NCBI RefSeq assembly: GCF_030540825.1
Contig: NZ_JAUOEO010000001.1
Span: 407,001 to 471,000 of the forward strand
Reading direction: 5' to 3'
Length of the DNA: 64,000 nucleotides
DNA from: Flavivirga spongiicola
GTDB taxonomy: Bacteria > Bacteroidota > Bacteroidia > Flavobacteriales > Flavobacteriaceae
The notes under the pieces are model-generated. The model saw only the letters and a program-made list of their open reading frames with translations. It was not told the DNA's origin and ran no database searches. The first letter of the stretch is position 1, and every line of letters starts with the position of its first letter. The position numbers and the translations under genes are program-made. Positions 1 to 9,400 of the stretch are shown one piece after another.

Positions 1-720
1 AAATTTGATATTGGTCCAATCAAATTTCACTTAGCCGAACTAGGGATTTTTAATTTTCCATATATCTGGCACTTCAATACTTTTGTTGCTGCTTTTTTCA
101 AAATTTTTCTTTTGATGGTTATTGTATCAATGACAGCGAATGAATATAGCAATAAAACGTTAAAGCAAAACTTAATTGATGGTTTAAGTAAAAAAGAATT
201 TATATTGTCAAAATTCTATATGGTTCTTTCTTTTGCAGCAATTTCAACAATTTTTGTGTTTCTAGTTTCTATTATTTTAGGACTAATCTATTCTAGTTTT
301 ACCGAACCAGCAATCATTTTTACCGATCTAGAGTTTTTGTTGGCATTCTTTATAAAACTAATGTGTTTTTTCTCTTTCGGTCTATTTTTAGGAGTACTCA
401 TTAAACGTTCCGCTTTTGCCATTGCTGCTATGGCTGTTTTATTTTTAATAGAATTCATTAGTTACTTTATGATTAGCGGTTATTATAAAGGTTTTGATGA
501 AACAAATAGTATATATCAATTTTTACCATTCAAATCCATGTGGAATTTAATTGATGAACCTGGATCAAGGCTATCCGCAGCAAAAGAATTGGCAGCTCAA
601 TTAGGAGAAGACTTGACATATGACTACTATGTGTATTGGTATGAAATTGCTATTGTTTTAGGTTGGACTGCTCTATTTATCTTTTTATCGTATAGATTAT
701 TAAAAAAGCGAGATTTATAA
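1..720 (+). CDS. ABC-2 type transporter permease subunit, 5'-truncated by window edge
   Basis: The frame is open from base 1 to the TAA at 720, so the visible 239 residues are the C-terminal part of a longer protein. There are four or five hydrophobic segments. The stretch MTANEYSNKTLKQNLIDGLS is the cytoplasmic amphipathic loop typical of ABC-2 permeases (NatB/YhaP and gliding-type exporters), and the tail LLKKRDL is also usual for the family. The protein should work with an ATPase encoded upstream, outside the window. The next gene starts 27 bp after the stop, so co-transcription is possible. The internal ATG at 112 is not the true start because the family sequence continues upstream of it. 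Confidence 0.85.
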   Translation, partial: KFDIGPIKFHLAELGIFNFPYIWHFNTFVAAFFKIFLLMVIVSMTANEYSNKTLKQNLIDGLSKKEFILSKFYMVLSFAAISTIFVFLVSIILGLIYSSFTEPAIIFTDLEFLLAFFIKLMCFFSFGLFLGVLIKRSAFAIAAMAVLFLIEFISYFMISGYYKGFDETNSIYQFLPFKSMWNLIDEPGSRLSAAKELAAQLGEDLTYDYYVYWYEIAIVLGWTALFIFLSYRLLKKRDL

Positions 721-747
721 TATATTTGGTAGCCATTGCCAAAATAT

Positions 748-3504
748 ATGAGAAAAATCATCGTATTAACAATATTCATTATTACAAGCCATACAGCTTT
801 TTCTCAAAACGAGGCAGCAAATTGGTATTTTGGTGATCATGCTGGCATCCGTTTTAATGCTGATGGAACTATTTCAGATCTAACGGACGGTCAATTAAGT
901 ACGGATGAAGGCTGTACTACAATTTCTGATGTTGATGGTAATTTATTATTTTATACCGATGGTATAACGGTATGGGATAGATTACATAGACCTATGCCAA
1001 ATGCAAATAGGATAGCAGGAAATGGTCTATATGGCGACCCTTCCAGTACACAATCAGCCATCGTAATTCCTAAACCTAAAGATCCCAATATCTATTATAT
1101 TTTTACTGCTGACACCTCTTTAAGTGGTGATCCAGATAGAGGGTTTCACTATTCTGAAGTTGATATGAGACTAAATGGAGGCTTTGGAGATGTCACATCA
1201 AAAAATATTAATTTACTTCCTAACAGTACCGAAAAAATTAGTGCTGTTGTAAAAGATTGCGAAACACAAGCACTTTGGGTGATTACCTTATCTTCTTTAA
1301 ATGGAAATCCCGCAGATGATGTTTTTAATACATTTCACGCTTATGAAGTCACAGATACGGGTATAAACACAACACCCGTTTCTTCCACTTTTACAGACCT
1401 TTTTGTATCCGATCAAAGAGGCTATTTGAAATTGTCTCCAGATGGCACAAAACTAGTGTGCGCTAATTCAACAAGCGATTTATTTCTTTACGATTTTGAT
1501 GTAAATACGGGGATTGTTAGTAATCAAAACCAAATAAATATCAACTTTTCTCGTCCGGGAAAAAGACACTCACCTTATGGTGTTGAGTTTTCTCAAAATA
1601 ATGATGTTTTGTATGTATCAGCTTATTACGACCCTCAAACAGATGAAGAATTTAGAAATCCAGCAGAACAATATAGCGCACTATTACAGTATGATCTAAC
1701 TGCCAGCAATATAAGTGCTACTGAGGTCGTCATAGATAACAGACAAATGTATAGAGGTAGTTTACAATTAGGACCCGATGGTAGAATTTATAGGTCAATG
1801 AGCAGAACATATACTATTGGCTCTCCCTTTTTGTCTGTTATAAATAACCCCAATGCTTTGGGGGCTTCATGTGATTACGATCATAATGCTATAAGTTTAA
1901 GTCGTAACTCAAGACAAGGCTTACCGCCTTTTATAACATCTTTCTTTGCTGAAAAAATTGATATTATAAGAAATAGTACTGTAGCTACAACGAGATTACA
2001 ATTATGTGATGGAGAAACTTATACATTGAGAGCAGATGACACTCCTGGAGCCATTTATTCATGGTCTTTAAATGGAAACCCTTTAGCAGAATCGGATTTC
2101 GATCTGGAGGTCTCTACTCCAGGGCTTTACAAAGTATTTATTGATTTAAATACCGGTGAATGTGATGATACCTTTGAAGGCATTGCAACTGTTAGCTTTT
2201 CCCAAAACCCGATAGCTCATGATACCACCCTTACGCAATGTGATGAAGATGGGGTTTTAGGTGGGTTTACAAGATTTGATTTAACCCAGGCCGACGATAA
2301 TCTAACCGGTGGCATTCCGGAACTAGCCACTAGATTTTTTACTGATAGTAGTAGAAATAATGAAGTTCCAAATAGTAGTAATTATATCTTTAATGCAGAT
2401 ATTCCCAGCCAAATATATGTTGAAGTTTATAACATAGATACAAACTGTTATGATACTGCTGAATTGACTTTGAATTTAAGCATTGAAAACATTCGACCTT
2501 ATACTTATGATGATGCGTGTGATGAGCTAGGGTCTGAAGATGGTATCAATATGTTCAATTTAAATGATATCACGACTAATATTCAAACTATTAATGGTTT
2601 TACTTATCCAATAACCTATTACGAAACTTATGAGGATGCACTTTTAGAAGAAAACAATTTAGGAACACCCTATACAAATGAAAATAATCCCTATAATCAA
2701 ACCATTTATGCACGTGTAGAAAATAACAATGCTTGTTTTGGTATAGGGGAAGTAACACTTATTGTCAAAGAATTACCTAAGATAGACACAGAAGATTTAA
2801 CTTATTATTATTGCTTAAATGAGTATCCTCAAACCATGCCAATTAATGCAGGTATTTTAAATAGTTTGCAAAACGATTATACTTATAATTGGTCTACAGG
2901 AGAAACCTCTTATGAAATTCCAATAAATGAACCCGGTACTTATAACGTAATGGTTACTAATGCTAATGGATGTTCTAAAAGCAGAACGATTATTGTTGAA
3001 CCTTCCAACGTAGCGACTATTCAAGAAATTAATGTCGTTGATGCCTCTCAAAATAACACCATTACTGTAATCGTATCTGGTGAAGGCATATATCAATATA
3101 GATTACTTGACAAAAACAATATTGTAGTATTTCCATACCAGGAAAATAATATCTTCGAAAATGTCCCTCCTGGCATCTATACTATAACTGTAAAAGATGT
3201 AAAAAATGATTGTGGTCTAACCAACGATAGAGTTTCTGTGATCGGTTTCCCTAAATTCTTTACACCTAATAATGATGGCATGCATGACACCTGGCAAATA
3301 TATGGTGTTTCAAGTATGTTTCAACCAAACACCAAAATTCGGATTTTTAATAGATACGGTAAATTAATAAAACAAATAAACCCTATTGGTACAGGTTGGG
3401 ATGGTACCAGTAATGGTGAAAGATTACCAGTTGATGATTATTGGTTTGCTATTGAATTACAAGATGGAAGAGTCTTTAAGAATCATTTCTCCCTAAAATA
3501 TTAA
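748..3504 (+). CDS. T9SS type B sorting domain-containing secreted protein (918 aa)
   Basis: I chose the ATG at 748, not the in-frame TTG at 736, because MRKIIVLTIFIITSH is an ideal signal peptide start, ending near AFSQ. Residues about 22-400 carry motifs such as NWYFGDHAGIRF and LSPDGTKLV that suggest a beta-propeller-like fold. Residues 410-485 look Ig-like. Two copies of a module of about 90 residues (C-D-E-D-G ... FDLT ... QIYVEV ... C) follow, then an Ig-like stretch and the gliding-motility C-terminal domain (TIGR04131 type) from about 833, with FFTPNNDGMHDTW, RIFNRYG, GWDGT and DYWF. The protein should be exported by Sec, passed through T9SS and attached at the surface or released. 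The last 624 bp are near-identical to the next gene. No ligand or enzyme activity can be assigned. Confidence 0.9.
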   Translation: MRKIIVLTIFIITSHTAFSQNEAANWYFGDHAGIRFNADGTISDLTDGQLSTDEGCTTISDVDGNLLFYTDGITVWDRLHRPMPNANRIAGNGLYGDPSSTQSAIVIPKPKDPNIYYIFTADTSLSGDPDRGFHYSEVDMRLNGGFGDVTSKNINLLPNSTEKISAVVKDCETQALWVITLSSLNGNPADDVFNTFHAYEVTDTGINTTPVSSTFTDLFVSDQRGYLKLSPDGTKLVCANSTSDLFLYDFDVNTGIVSNQNQININFSRPGKRHSPYGVEFSQNNDVLYVSAYYDPQTDEEFRNPAEQYSALLQYDLTASNISATEVVIDNRQMYRGSLQLGPDGRIYRSMSRTYTIGSPFLSVINNPNALGASCDYDHNAISLSRNSRQGLPPFITSFFAEKIDIIRNSTVATTRLQLCDGETYTLRADDTPGAIYSWSLNGNPLAESDFDLEVSTPGLYKVFIDLNTGECDDTFEGIATVSFSQNPIAHDTTLTQCDEDGVLGGFTRFDLTQADDNLTGGIPELATRFFTDSSRNNEVPNSSNYIFNADIPSQIYVEVYNIDTNCYDTAELTLNLSIENIRPYTYDDACDELGSEDGINMFNLNDITTNIQTINGFTYPITYYETYEDALLEENNLGTPYTNENNPYNQTIYARVENNNACFGIGEVTLIVKELPKIDTEDLTYYYCLNEYPQTMPINAGILNSLQNDYTYNWSTGETSYEIPINEPGTYNVMVTNANGCSKSRTIIVEPSNVATIQEINVVDASQNNTITVIVSGEGIYQYRLLDKNNIVVFPYQENNIFENVPPGIYTITVKDVKNDCGLTNDRVSVIGFPKFFTPNNDGMHDTWQIYGVSSMFQPNTKIRIFNRYGKLIKQINPIGTGWDGTSNGERLPVDDYWFAIELQDGRVFKNHFSLKY
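2881..3504 (+). repeat. Duplicated 3' module, copy 1 (partner 5336-5959)
   Basis: About 624 bp at the 3' end of the first adhesin gene match the 3' end of the second at a constant offset of 2455 bp, with scattered, mostly silent substitutions and no indels. Upstream of 2881 the similarity falls to protein level only. The segment encodes an Ig-like part and the T9SS sorting domain. A recent duplication or gene conversion fits. Confidence 0.85.
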
Positions 3505-3508
3505 ACCA

Positions 3509-5959
3509 TTGGATCTACTTACAAAGCTTTTCTTTTTTTCTACATTGATAATGCTTTGTAATTATACTTTTGCACAAGAGCCTACAGACTGTATTAATTC
3601 AGTAATAGCTTGCGGAAATTCTAACATAACGTTAGATGTTAACGGTGTTGGAACTCAGGAGTTAAATGGTTCTAATAGTTGCTCTAGCCAAGAAAACAAT
3701 AGTATTTGGCTAAAAGTAACTATGATTACAAATGGAACATTAGGTTTTACATTAACTCCTAATAGTACTAATATTATTGAAGATTATGATTTTTTTGTTT
3801 TTGGCCCTAATGTATCCTGTGGTAATATAGGGCAAGCCATAAGATGCTCAACAACAAACCCTCAAAGTGCCAATCAAAGTAATAATTTAACAGGTATGAA
3901 CAGTTCATCTACAGATACTTCTGAAGGTCCTGGAGCTAATGGTAATAGTTTTGTAAAATGGTTAGACGTAAAGGTTGGAGAAACTTATTATATCGTAATT
4001 GACAGACCTATAGGTAATAGTCCCTTTAGTTTAGAATGGACGGGTACCGCTCAATTCTCCGAACCACCAACAAATGAATCTACAACAAATGGAACACCGC
4101 TAGGTTTAGAAAGTTGTGATGTAGTAACGCCGTTTAATGATGGCTTCACTACTTTTAATTTAACTGATAATACACCCGCAATTCTAGGCACACAAACCGA
4201 TGTTACTATAACCTATCACAAGTCTGCAAGTGATGCCAATATTGGTATAAATGAATTAACTAGCCCATATACCAACATTAGTAATCCGCAAACGATTTAT
4301 GCAAGAATAACCGATAATAGTACAGAATGTTTTGAATTGGCTGATTTTGATTTAAATGTAAATATTGGTCCCCATTTTATGGCACCTTCAGACTTTGTTC
4401 TCTGTGATGATTTAGATGATGGTGATGATAAAAATGGGCATATTCGTTTTGATTTAACCTTAAAAAATAATGAAATTTTAAATGGTCAAAATCCTGCAGA
4501 TTTTAATATAACCTATTATAATTCTCAAACTAATGCAGAAACGAAAACATCTCCACTTCAAAATTTATATCCAAATGTAACAGCGTTTAATGAGCAAATT
4601 TTTGTTAGAATTGAAGATGTCTTAAATCCAGATTGTAAAAGTATTACGCCTTTAAATTTAGTAGTTAATCCAAACCCAGAAGCCTTTAATCATAATATAT
4701 TACAGTGTGATGAAGATGGGACCATTGATGACTTCACAATATTTAATCTTAATGAAACCAATGATGATCTAACAGGTCATATTTCTAACCGTTCTACCAG
4801 GTTCTATACAGATTCAGCTAGAACTATAGAGGTTTCTGGTGATTCATATATAAATAGGTCAAATCCTCAAATAATTTATGTAGAAGTTATCAATAATAAC
4901 ACTGGTTGTTTAAGTCATTGTGAACTAACACTTGAAGTAAGTACTACAGACTCTAATGATACTGCCTTACCTCCTGTTTGTGATGATGATGGTACAGAAG
5001 ATGGATATCATATTTTTAACTTAAGTGATGCAAATACTGCTATTCTTAATGGGCTTCCTCCTGGATTAGCGATCTCTTATTTTGAGACCTATGATGATGC
5101 GCTTTTAGAACAAAATGATTTAGGCACTTCTTTTACGAATACCATACCATATTCACAAACCATCTATGCGCGTGTAGAAAATGCAAATAACTGCTATGGT
5201 ATTAGCGAGATAGTACTTACTGTTAACCGATTACCAGACATTGATACTGAAGCGTTAACCTATTATTGTTTAAATACGTTTCCTCAAACCATTACTATCA
5301 ATGCTGCTCTTTTAAACGATTCTCCTGCTAATTATACTTATAATTGGTCTACTGGTGAAACCTCTTATGAAATTCCAATAAATGAACCCGGTACTTATAA
5401 CGTAATGGTTACTAATGCTAATGGATGCACTAAAAATAGAACAATTATTGTTGAACCTTCTAACATAGCGACTTTTCAAGAAATCAATGTCGTTGATGCC
5501 TCTCAAAACAATACCATTACTGTAATCGTATCTGGGGAAGGAACATATCAATATAGATTACTTGACGAAAACAATGTTATAGCATTTCCATACCAGACAA
5601 ATAATATCTTTGAAAATGTTCCTCCTGGCATCTATACTATAGCTGTAAAAGATGTGAAAAATGATTGTGGTCTAACTAATGATAAAGTTTCAGTTATTGG
5701 TTTCCCTAAATTCTTTACACCCAATAATGATGGCATTCATGACACTTGGCAAATATATGGTGTTTCAAGTATGTTTCAACCAAATACCAAAATTCGTATT
5801 TTTAATAGGTATGGTAAATTAATAAAACAAATCAATCCTGTTGGCAGGGGTTGGGATGGCACTATTAATGGTGAAAGTTTACCAGTTGATGATTATTGGT
5901 TTGCCATTGAATTACAAGACGGAAGAGTCTTTAAGAATCATTTTACCCTAAAGCATTGA
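3509..5959 (+). CDS. T9SS type B sorting domain-containing secreted protein (816 aa)
   Basis: The gene probably starts at TTG 3509, because this gives the signal peptide MDLLTKLFFFSTLIMLCN ending at FAQ. The first in-frame ATG (3551) leaves too short a leader. It lies 4 bp after the preceding stop, so the two are probably translated together. Residues 25-185 form a Cys-containing beta domain (NSIWLKVTM, DYDFFVFGP). About four or five modules of 85-95 residues follow, then the type B sorting domain from about 731. From 5336 to the end the DNA is almost the same as the 3' end of the upstream gene, with no length difference. The TGA stop is formed at the junction with the mobile element A1: the T comes from the target site and the GA from the element. 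Confidence 0.88.
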   Translation: MDLLTKLFFFSTLIMLCNYTFAQEPTDCINSVIACGNSNITLDVNGVGTQELNGSNSCSSQENNSIWLKVTMITNGTLGFTLTPNSTNIIEDYDFFVFGPNVSCGNIGQAIRCSTTNPQSANQSNNLTGMNSSSTDTSEGPGANGNSFVKWLDVKVGETYYIVIDRPIGNSPFSLEWTGTAQFSEPPTNESTTNGTPLGLESCDVVTPFNDGFTTFNLTDNTPAILGTQTDVTITYHKSASDANIGINELTSPYTNISNPQTIYARITDNSTECFELADFDLNVNIGPHFMAPSDFVLCDDLDDGDDKNGHIRFDLTLKNNEILNGQNPADFNITYYNSQTNAETKTSPLQNLYPNVTAFNEQIFVRIEDVLNPDCKSITPLNLVVNPNPEAFNHNILQCDEDGTIDDFTIFNLNETNDDLTGHISNRSTRFYTDSARTIEVSGDSYINRSNPQIIYVEVINNNTGCLSHCELTLEVSTTDSNDTALPPVCDDDGTEDGYHIFNLSDANTAILNGLPPGLAISYFETYDDALLEQNDLGTSFTNTIPYSQTIYARVENANNCYGISEIVLTVNRLPDIDTEALTYYCLNTFPQTITINAALLNDSPANYTYNWSTGETSYEIPINEPGTYNVMVTNANGCTKNRTIIVEPSNIATFQEINVVDASQNNTITVIVSGEGTYQYRLLDENNVIAFPYQTNNIFENVPPGIYTIAVKDVKNDCGLTNDKVSVIGFPKFFTPNNDGIHDTWQIYGVSSMFQPNTKIRIFNRYGKLIKQINPVGRGWDGTINGESLPVDDYWFAIELQDGRVFKNHFTLKH
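5336..5959 (+). repeat. Duplicated 3' module, copy 2 (partner 2881-3504)
   Basis: Second copy of the direct repeat described at 2881-3504. It ends at the stop codon, where mobile element A1 begins. Confidence 0.85.
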
Positions 5960-6313
5960 GCTCATCTTGGCTTTTTATGATCTGCTTCAAAATCATCCCC
6001 GTTCTGCAACGAGGCAGGCTATTTTATTCCCATGTTTTGTCTTTTTATACCAGTTCTTGTTTGATATTACCGTAAAAGAAAATGATGATTTTTTTCTTTA
6101 TACGAAACAGAAAAAGAAACCATAGCCATAGTTACGGTTTCTTTTTATGCTGAGATATAAAGGAAAAAAGGGCGTTTTATTAGGGTAATATCTAATGAGA
6201 ATTGGTATTATTACATCGTAACAATACTATGATGCTCAAAAAAGTCTTCATCTAGAAGCTCCTGCCTGCTGGCACATGACTTTTCGCTTGAATAAAAAAA
6301 TCAAGATAAGTTC
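5958..6313 (+). mobile_element. MITE-like element A1, interrupted by element B1
   Basis: The ends are GAGCTCATCTTGGCTTTTT on the left and, as its imperfect inverse, ATCAAGATAAGTTC on the right. The 3-bp sequence ATT flanks both sides (5955-5957 and 6314-6316). The core matches A2, A3 and A4: a TCAAAAAAGTCTT block and TTTTCGCTTGAAT before the right arm. Length is 356 bp, or 193 bp without B1 and its duplication. No ORF. It fills most of the gap between the second and third adhesin genes. Removing the element and one ATT restores a TAA stop at the same codon of the upstream gene. Confidence 0.8.
6048..6207 (+). mobile_element. MITE-like element B1, nested in A1
   Basis: The 160-bp element has ends TACCAGTTCTTGTTTGATAT and, inverted, ATATCTAATGAGAATTGGTA. 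It is flanked by TTA on both sides (6045-6047 and 6208-6210). The centre holds a hairpin with arms AAAGAAACC and GGTTTCTTT. Related copies are B2 and B3. The uninterrupted family A copy A4 shows the empty site, reading CTTTTTATTAC on the matching strand, which equals this locus without the element and one TTA. No coding capacity. Confidence 0.82.
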
Positions 6314-6465
6314 ATTAAAAAAAGACCTCAAAACTAATAAAAATGCGTTTCGTTGTGTTTTTTTGTGTTTCACCCAAAAAACAGCTACTTTCCGAGCATA
6401 ATTTACCCTTTATTCTATTTAAGTAAATATTAGTCTAAAAGAATAAAAAAGAATACCTACAAACC

Positions 6466-9400
6466 ATGAGATTTATTTACTATTTCTTGCTTATATTCAT
6501 TTGCGGTAACAACTTTATACTTGCTCAGCAAATATCAGTAGACAGTAATGTTGGTTTACAGCAACTTATAGAAGATAACCTAGTAGATGGTTGTGTAGAT
6601 ATTTCTAATATAACATCATCAGTTAATGGTAATACCCATGGTTTACCGAGCTATGGTTATTTTGAGCGTGCCAGCTCAAATTTCCCTTTTGAAAATGGTA
6701 TCATGCTCTCAACTGGTAGTGCAGCATCTGGTGGAAACGGTGTCATCACGCCTACGCTTAGTGAAAGTTCTACAACCTGGGGAACAGATCCGGATTTAGA
6801 AACCGCTTTGGGTATTACAAATACACTTAATGCGACATCTATAGAATTTGACATCGTATCTATATCCAACCAAATCCAATTTAACTATTTATTTGCTTCA
6901 GAAGACTATGATGGTATTAATCCCTGTCTAGTTTCTGATGGCTTTGTATTTCTTATTAGAGAAGCGACCAGTACGGGACCTTATCAAAATATTGCTTTAG
7001 TACCAGGTACGTCAGATCCTGTTAACACAAATAACATACGCCCTAACTTACTGCCTGCCTGTGCACCTCAAAACGAACAGTATTTTGATGGTTACAATAT
7101 AGGTGACACAAATTATGTTGGACGAACCAACGTATTAACGGCATCAACGACCATTATGCCTAATGTCGAATATCATATTAAAATAATCATTGCAGATCAA
7201 AATGATGGCACTTTTGATTCCGCAGTATTTATTGAAGGAGATAGTTTTAAAATTTTAGACTTAGGTGAAGATATAGAAACTTGTGCCAGCGCAACGCTTT
7301 TAGATGCAGATATACAAAACCCTTTAGCTACTTATGCCTGGTACTTAGATAATAACTTAATAGCTGGCGCTATAAACCCTACCTATAATGCCATACAAAG
7401 TGGTACCTATAGAGTTGTAGTGACTGTGGACTTAAATGGTGCGAGTTGTCCTGAAGAAGATGAAATAAATGTCACATTAAATACAGAAGAACCTATTACG
7501 CCTATTAGTGATTATCAATTATGCGATGATGTAAGTGGTGATGGTGTTGAAATATTTGATCTTTCAACTAAAAATACGGAGCTCATTAATAACATTCCCT
7601 TTTCAAGTTATACGTTTACATATCATTATTCAGATGCAGATGCCAGAGGCAATATTAATGCTATTACTACCCAAATCCCCAATACAGTTAGTCCGCGACA
7701 AACTATTTATGTTAGAATAGACGATTTAGACAGTAACTGTTTTGCTTATACTACTTTTGACTTAGTTGTAAATCCAGTTCCTAATATAACCTCTCCATCA
7801 AACTTAGAAATTTGTGATGAAGATGATTCTCCTGATGGTTTTGCCATCATAGACCTAACACAAAAGGATAATGAAATAACCAATGGTCAAAATAATCTTA
7901 TAGTGTCTTATCACCGTAATCCAGCAGATGCCAATACGGGTAACAATCCTATATCATCACCATATGTTAATACAAATGCACCTCCAAATGCAGAAGTAGT
8001 TTACGTTCGTGTGATAGACGCATTAACAGGTTGTGTTAATAGTTCTGCAACATTATCGGTTGACATTACAATTAGCCCCATAGTAGATAGAGAGACTTTA
8101 TATCTGGATGCCTGTGATAGAGATTTAGATGGGACAGCCAATTTTGATTTAACAGATGCTTTAAATAATATTGTCGGTGGTTTACCTGCCAATGTAACCC
8201 CAACATTTCATGAGAGCTTTGACGATGCAAATGCTGGTATTAATCCTATTACTAATGAAACGAATTATCAAAATACAAACTTTGAACAACAAACTATTTA
8301 CATAAGAATAGAAGATGATACGACACTCTGTGCTTCTATTATCTCTCTTGAGATTCATACCAACCTGCTTTTAACTGGTACAGACTTAGGAGATTTTGCT
8401 ACATGTGATGATAATGATATTAGTGACGATATATTTAGGTTTGATCTAACTACTGTAGAAACCGAAATAAATAACGATTTACCTAATCCAGCTACTGTAA
8501 CATTTTATGAAACAGAGCCAGATAGAGATAATAATGTTAATCCTATTCCCAAGGGTACGTTTTATGAAGCTTTAAGTCCTAAAGTATTATATGTGCGTCT
8601 GGATAATGGTAACTGTACAGAAGTTGGTGATATTACACTTCTATTAAACCCCATATTACAATTTAATCCTGCAAATCCTATCCCTTATTGTGATACGGAC
8701 GATGATGGCATTGTTAGTATTGATTTACATTCACTTGACGATATGGTAACAAATGGTAATCCGGATTTTTCGGTTACTTATTTCACCTCCTTTGCGGATG
8801 CAGATACCCAATTAAATGAGCTACCACCTTTTTATACAAATGCGAACTCAATAGAAACTATTTTTGCTCGAATTGAAAATAACGCTAACCCTCTATGTGC
8901 TACTATAAATTCTTTTCAAATTGAAGTTGTTTTAGCGCCTGCCGCGACACAACCAACACCTTTTCTAATTTGTGATACTGATGACGATGGTTTTTCTATT
9001 ATAAATCTTGAGGATAAAATCCCTGAAGTAGTAACGGACCCAACTGGATTAGACATAGATTTTTTTACGTCTTTTGATGATGCTAATACCTTTACAAACC
9101 CTATTCCTTCAAGCGACGTTACGGCTTTTAATGCAACCACTCAGACTATTTATATCAGAGTAGAAAGCACTACAAATACTTCTGGGTGCTATAATATTGT
9201 TGAACTTGAAGTTATTATTAATACCTTACCCAATATTCCAGCCATTAGTAACTTTCAAATTTGTCAAATAGGTGGTGGTAGTACTGCCGATTTCTTATTA
9301 GTTGATAAAGATGCAGAAATTTTAAATGGGCAAACAGGTAAAGAAGTTTTTTATTTTGAAGATGCCGCTTTTACTTTATCAATTGATAAAAACAACATAT

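Noticed and set aside
2857..5551. Two similar 79-residue antisense ORFs (2857-3096 and 5312-5551, minus)
   Set aside because: Their similarity only reflects the duplicated sense-strand modules of the two adhesin genes. Composition and position are those of shadow frames.
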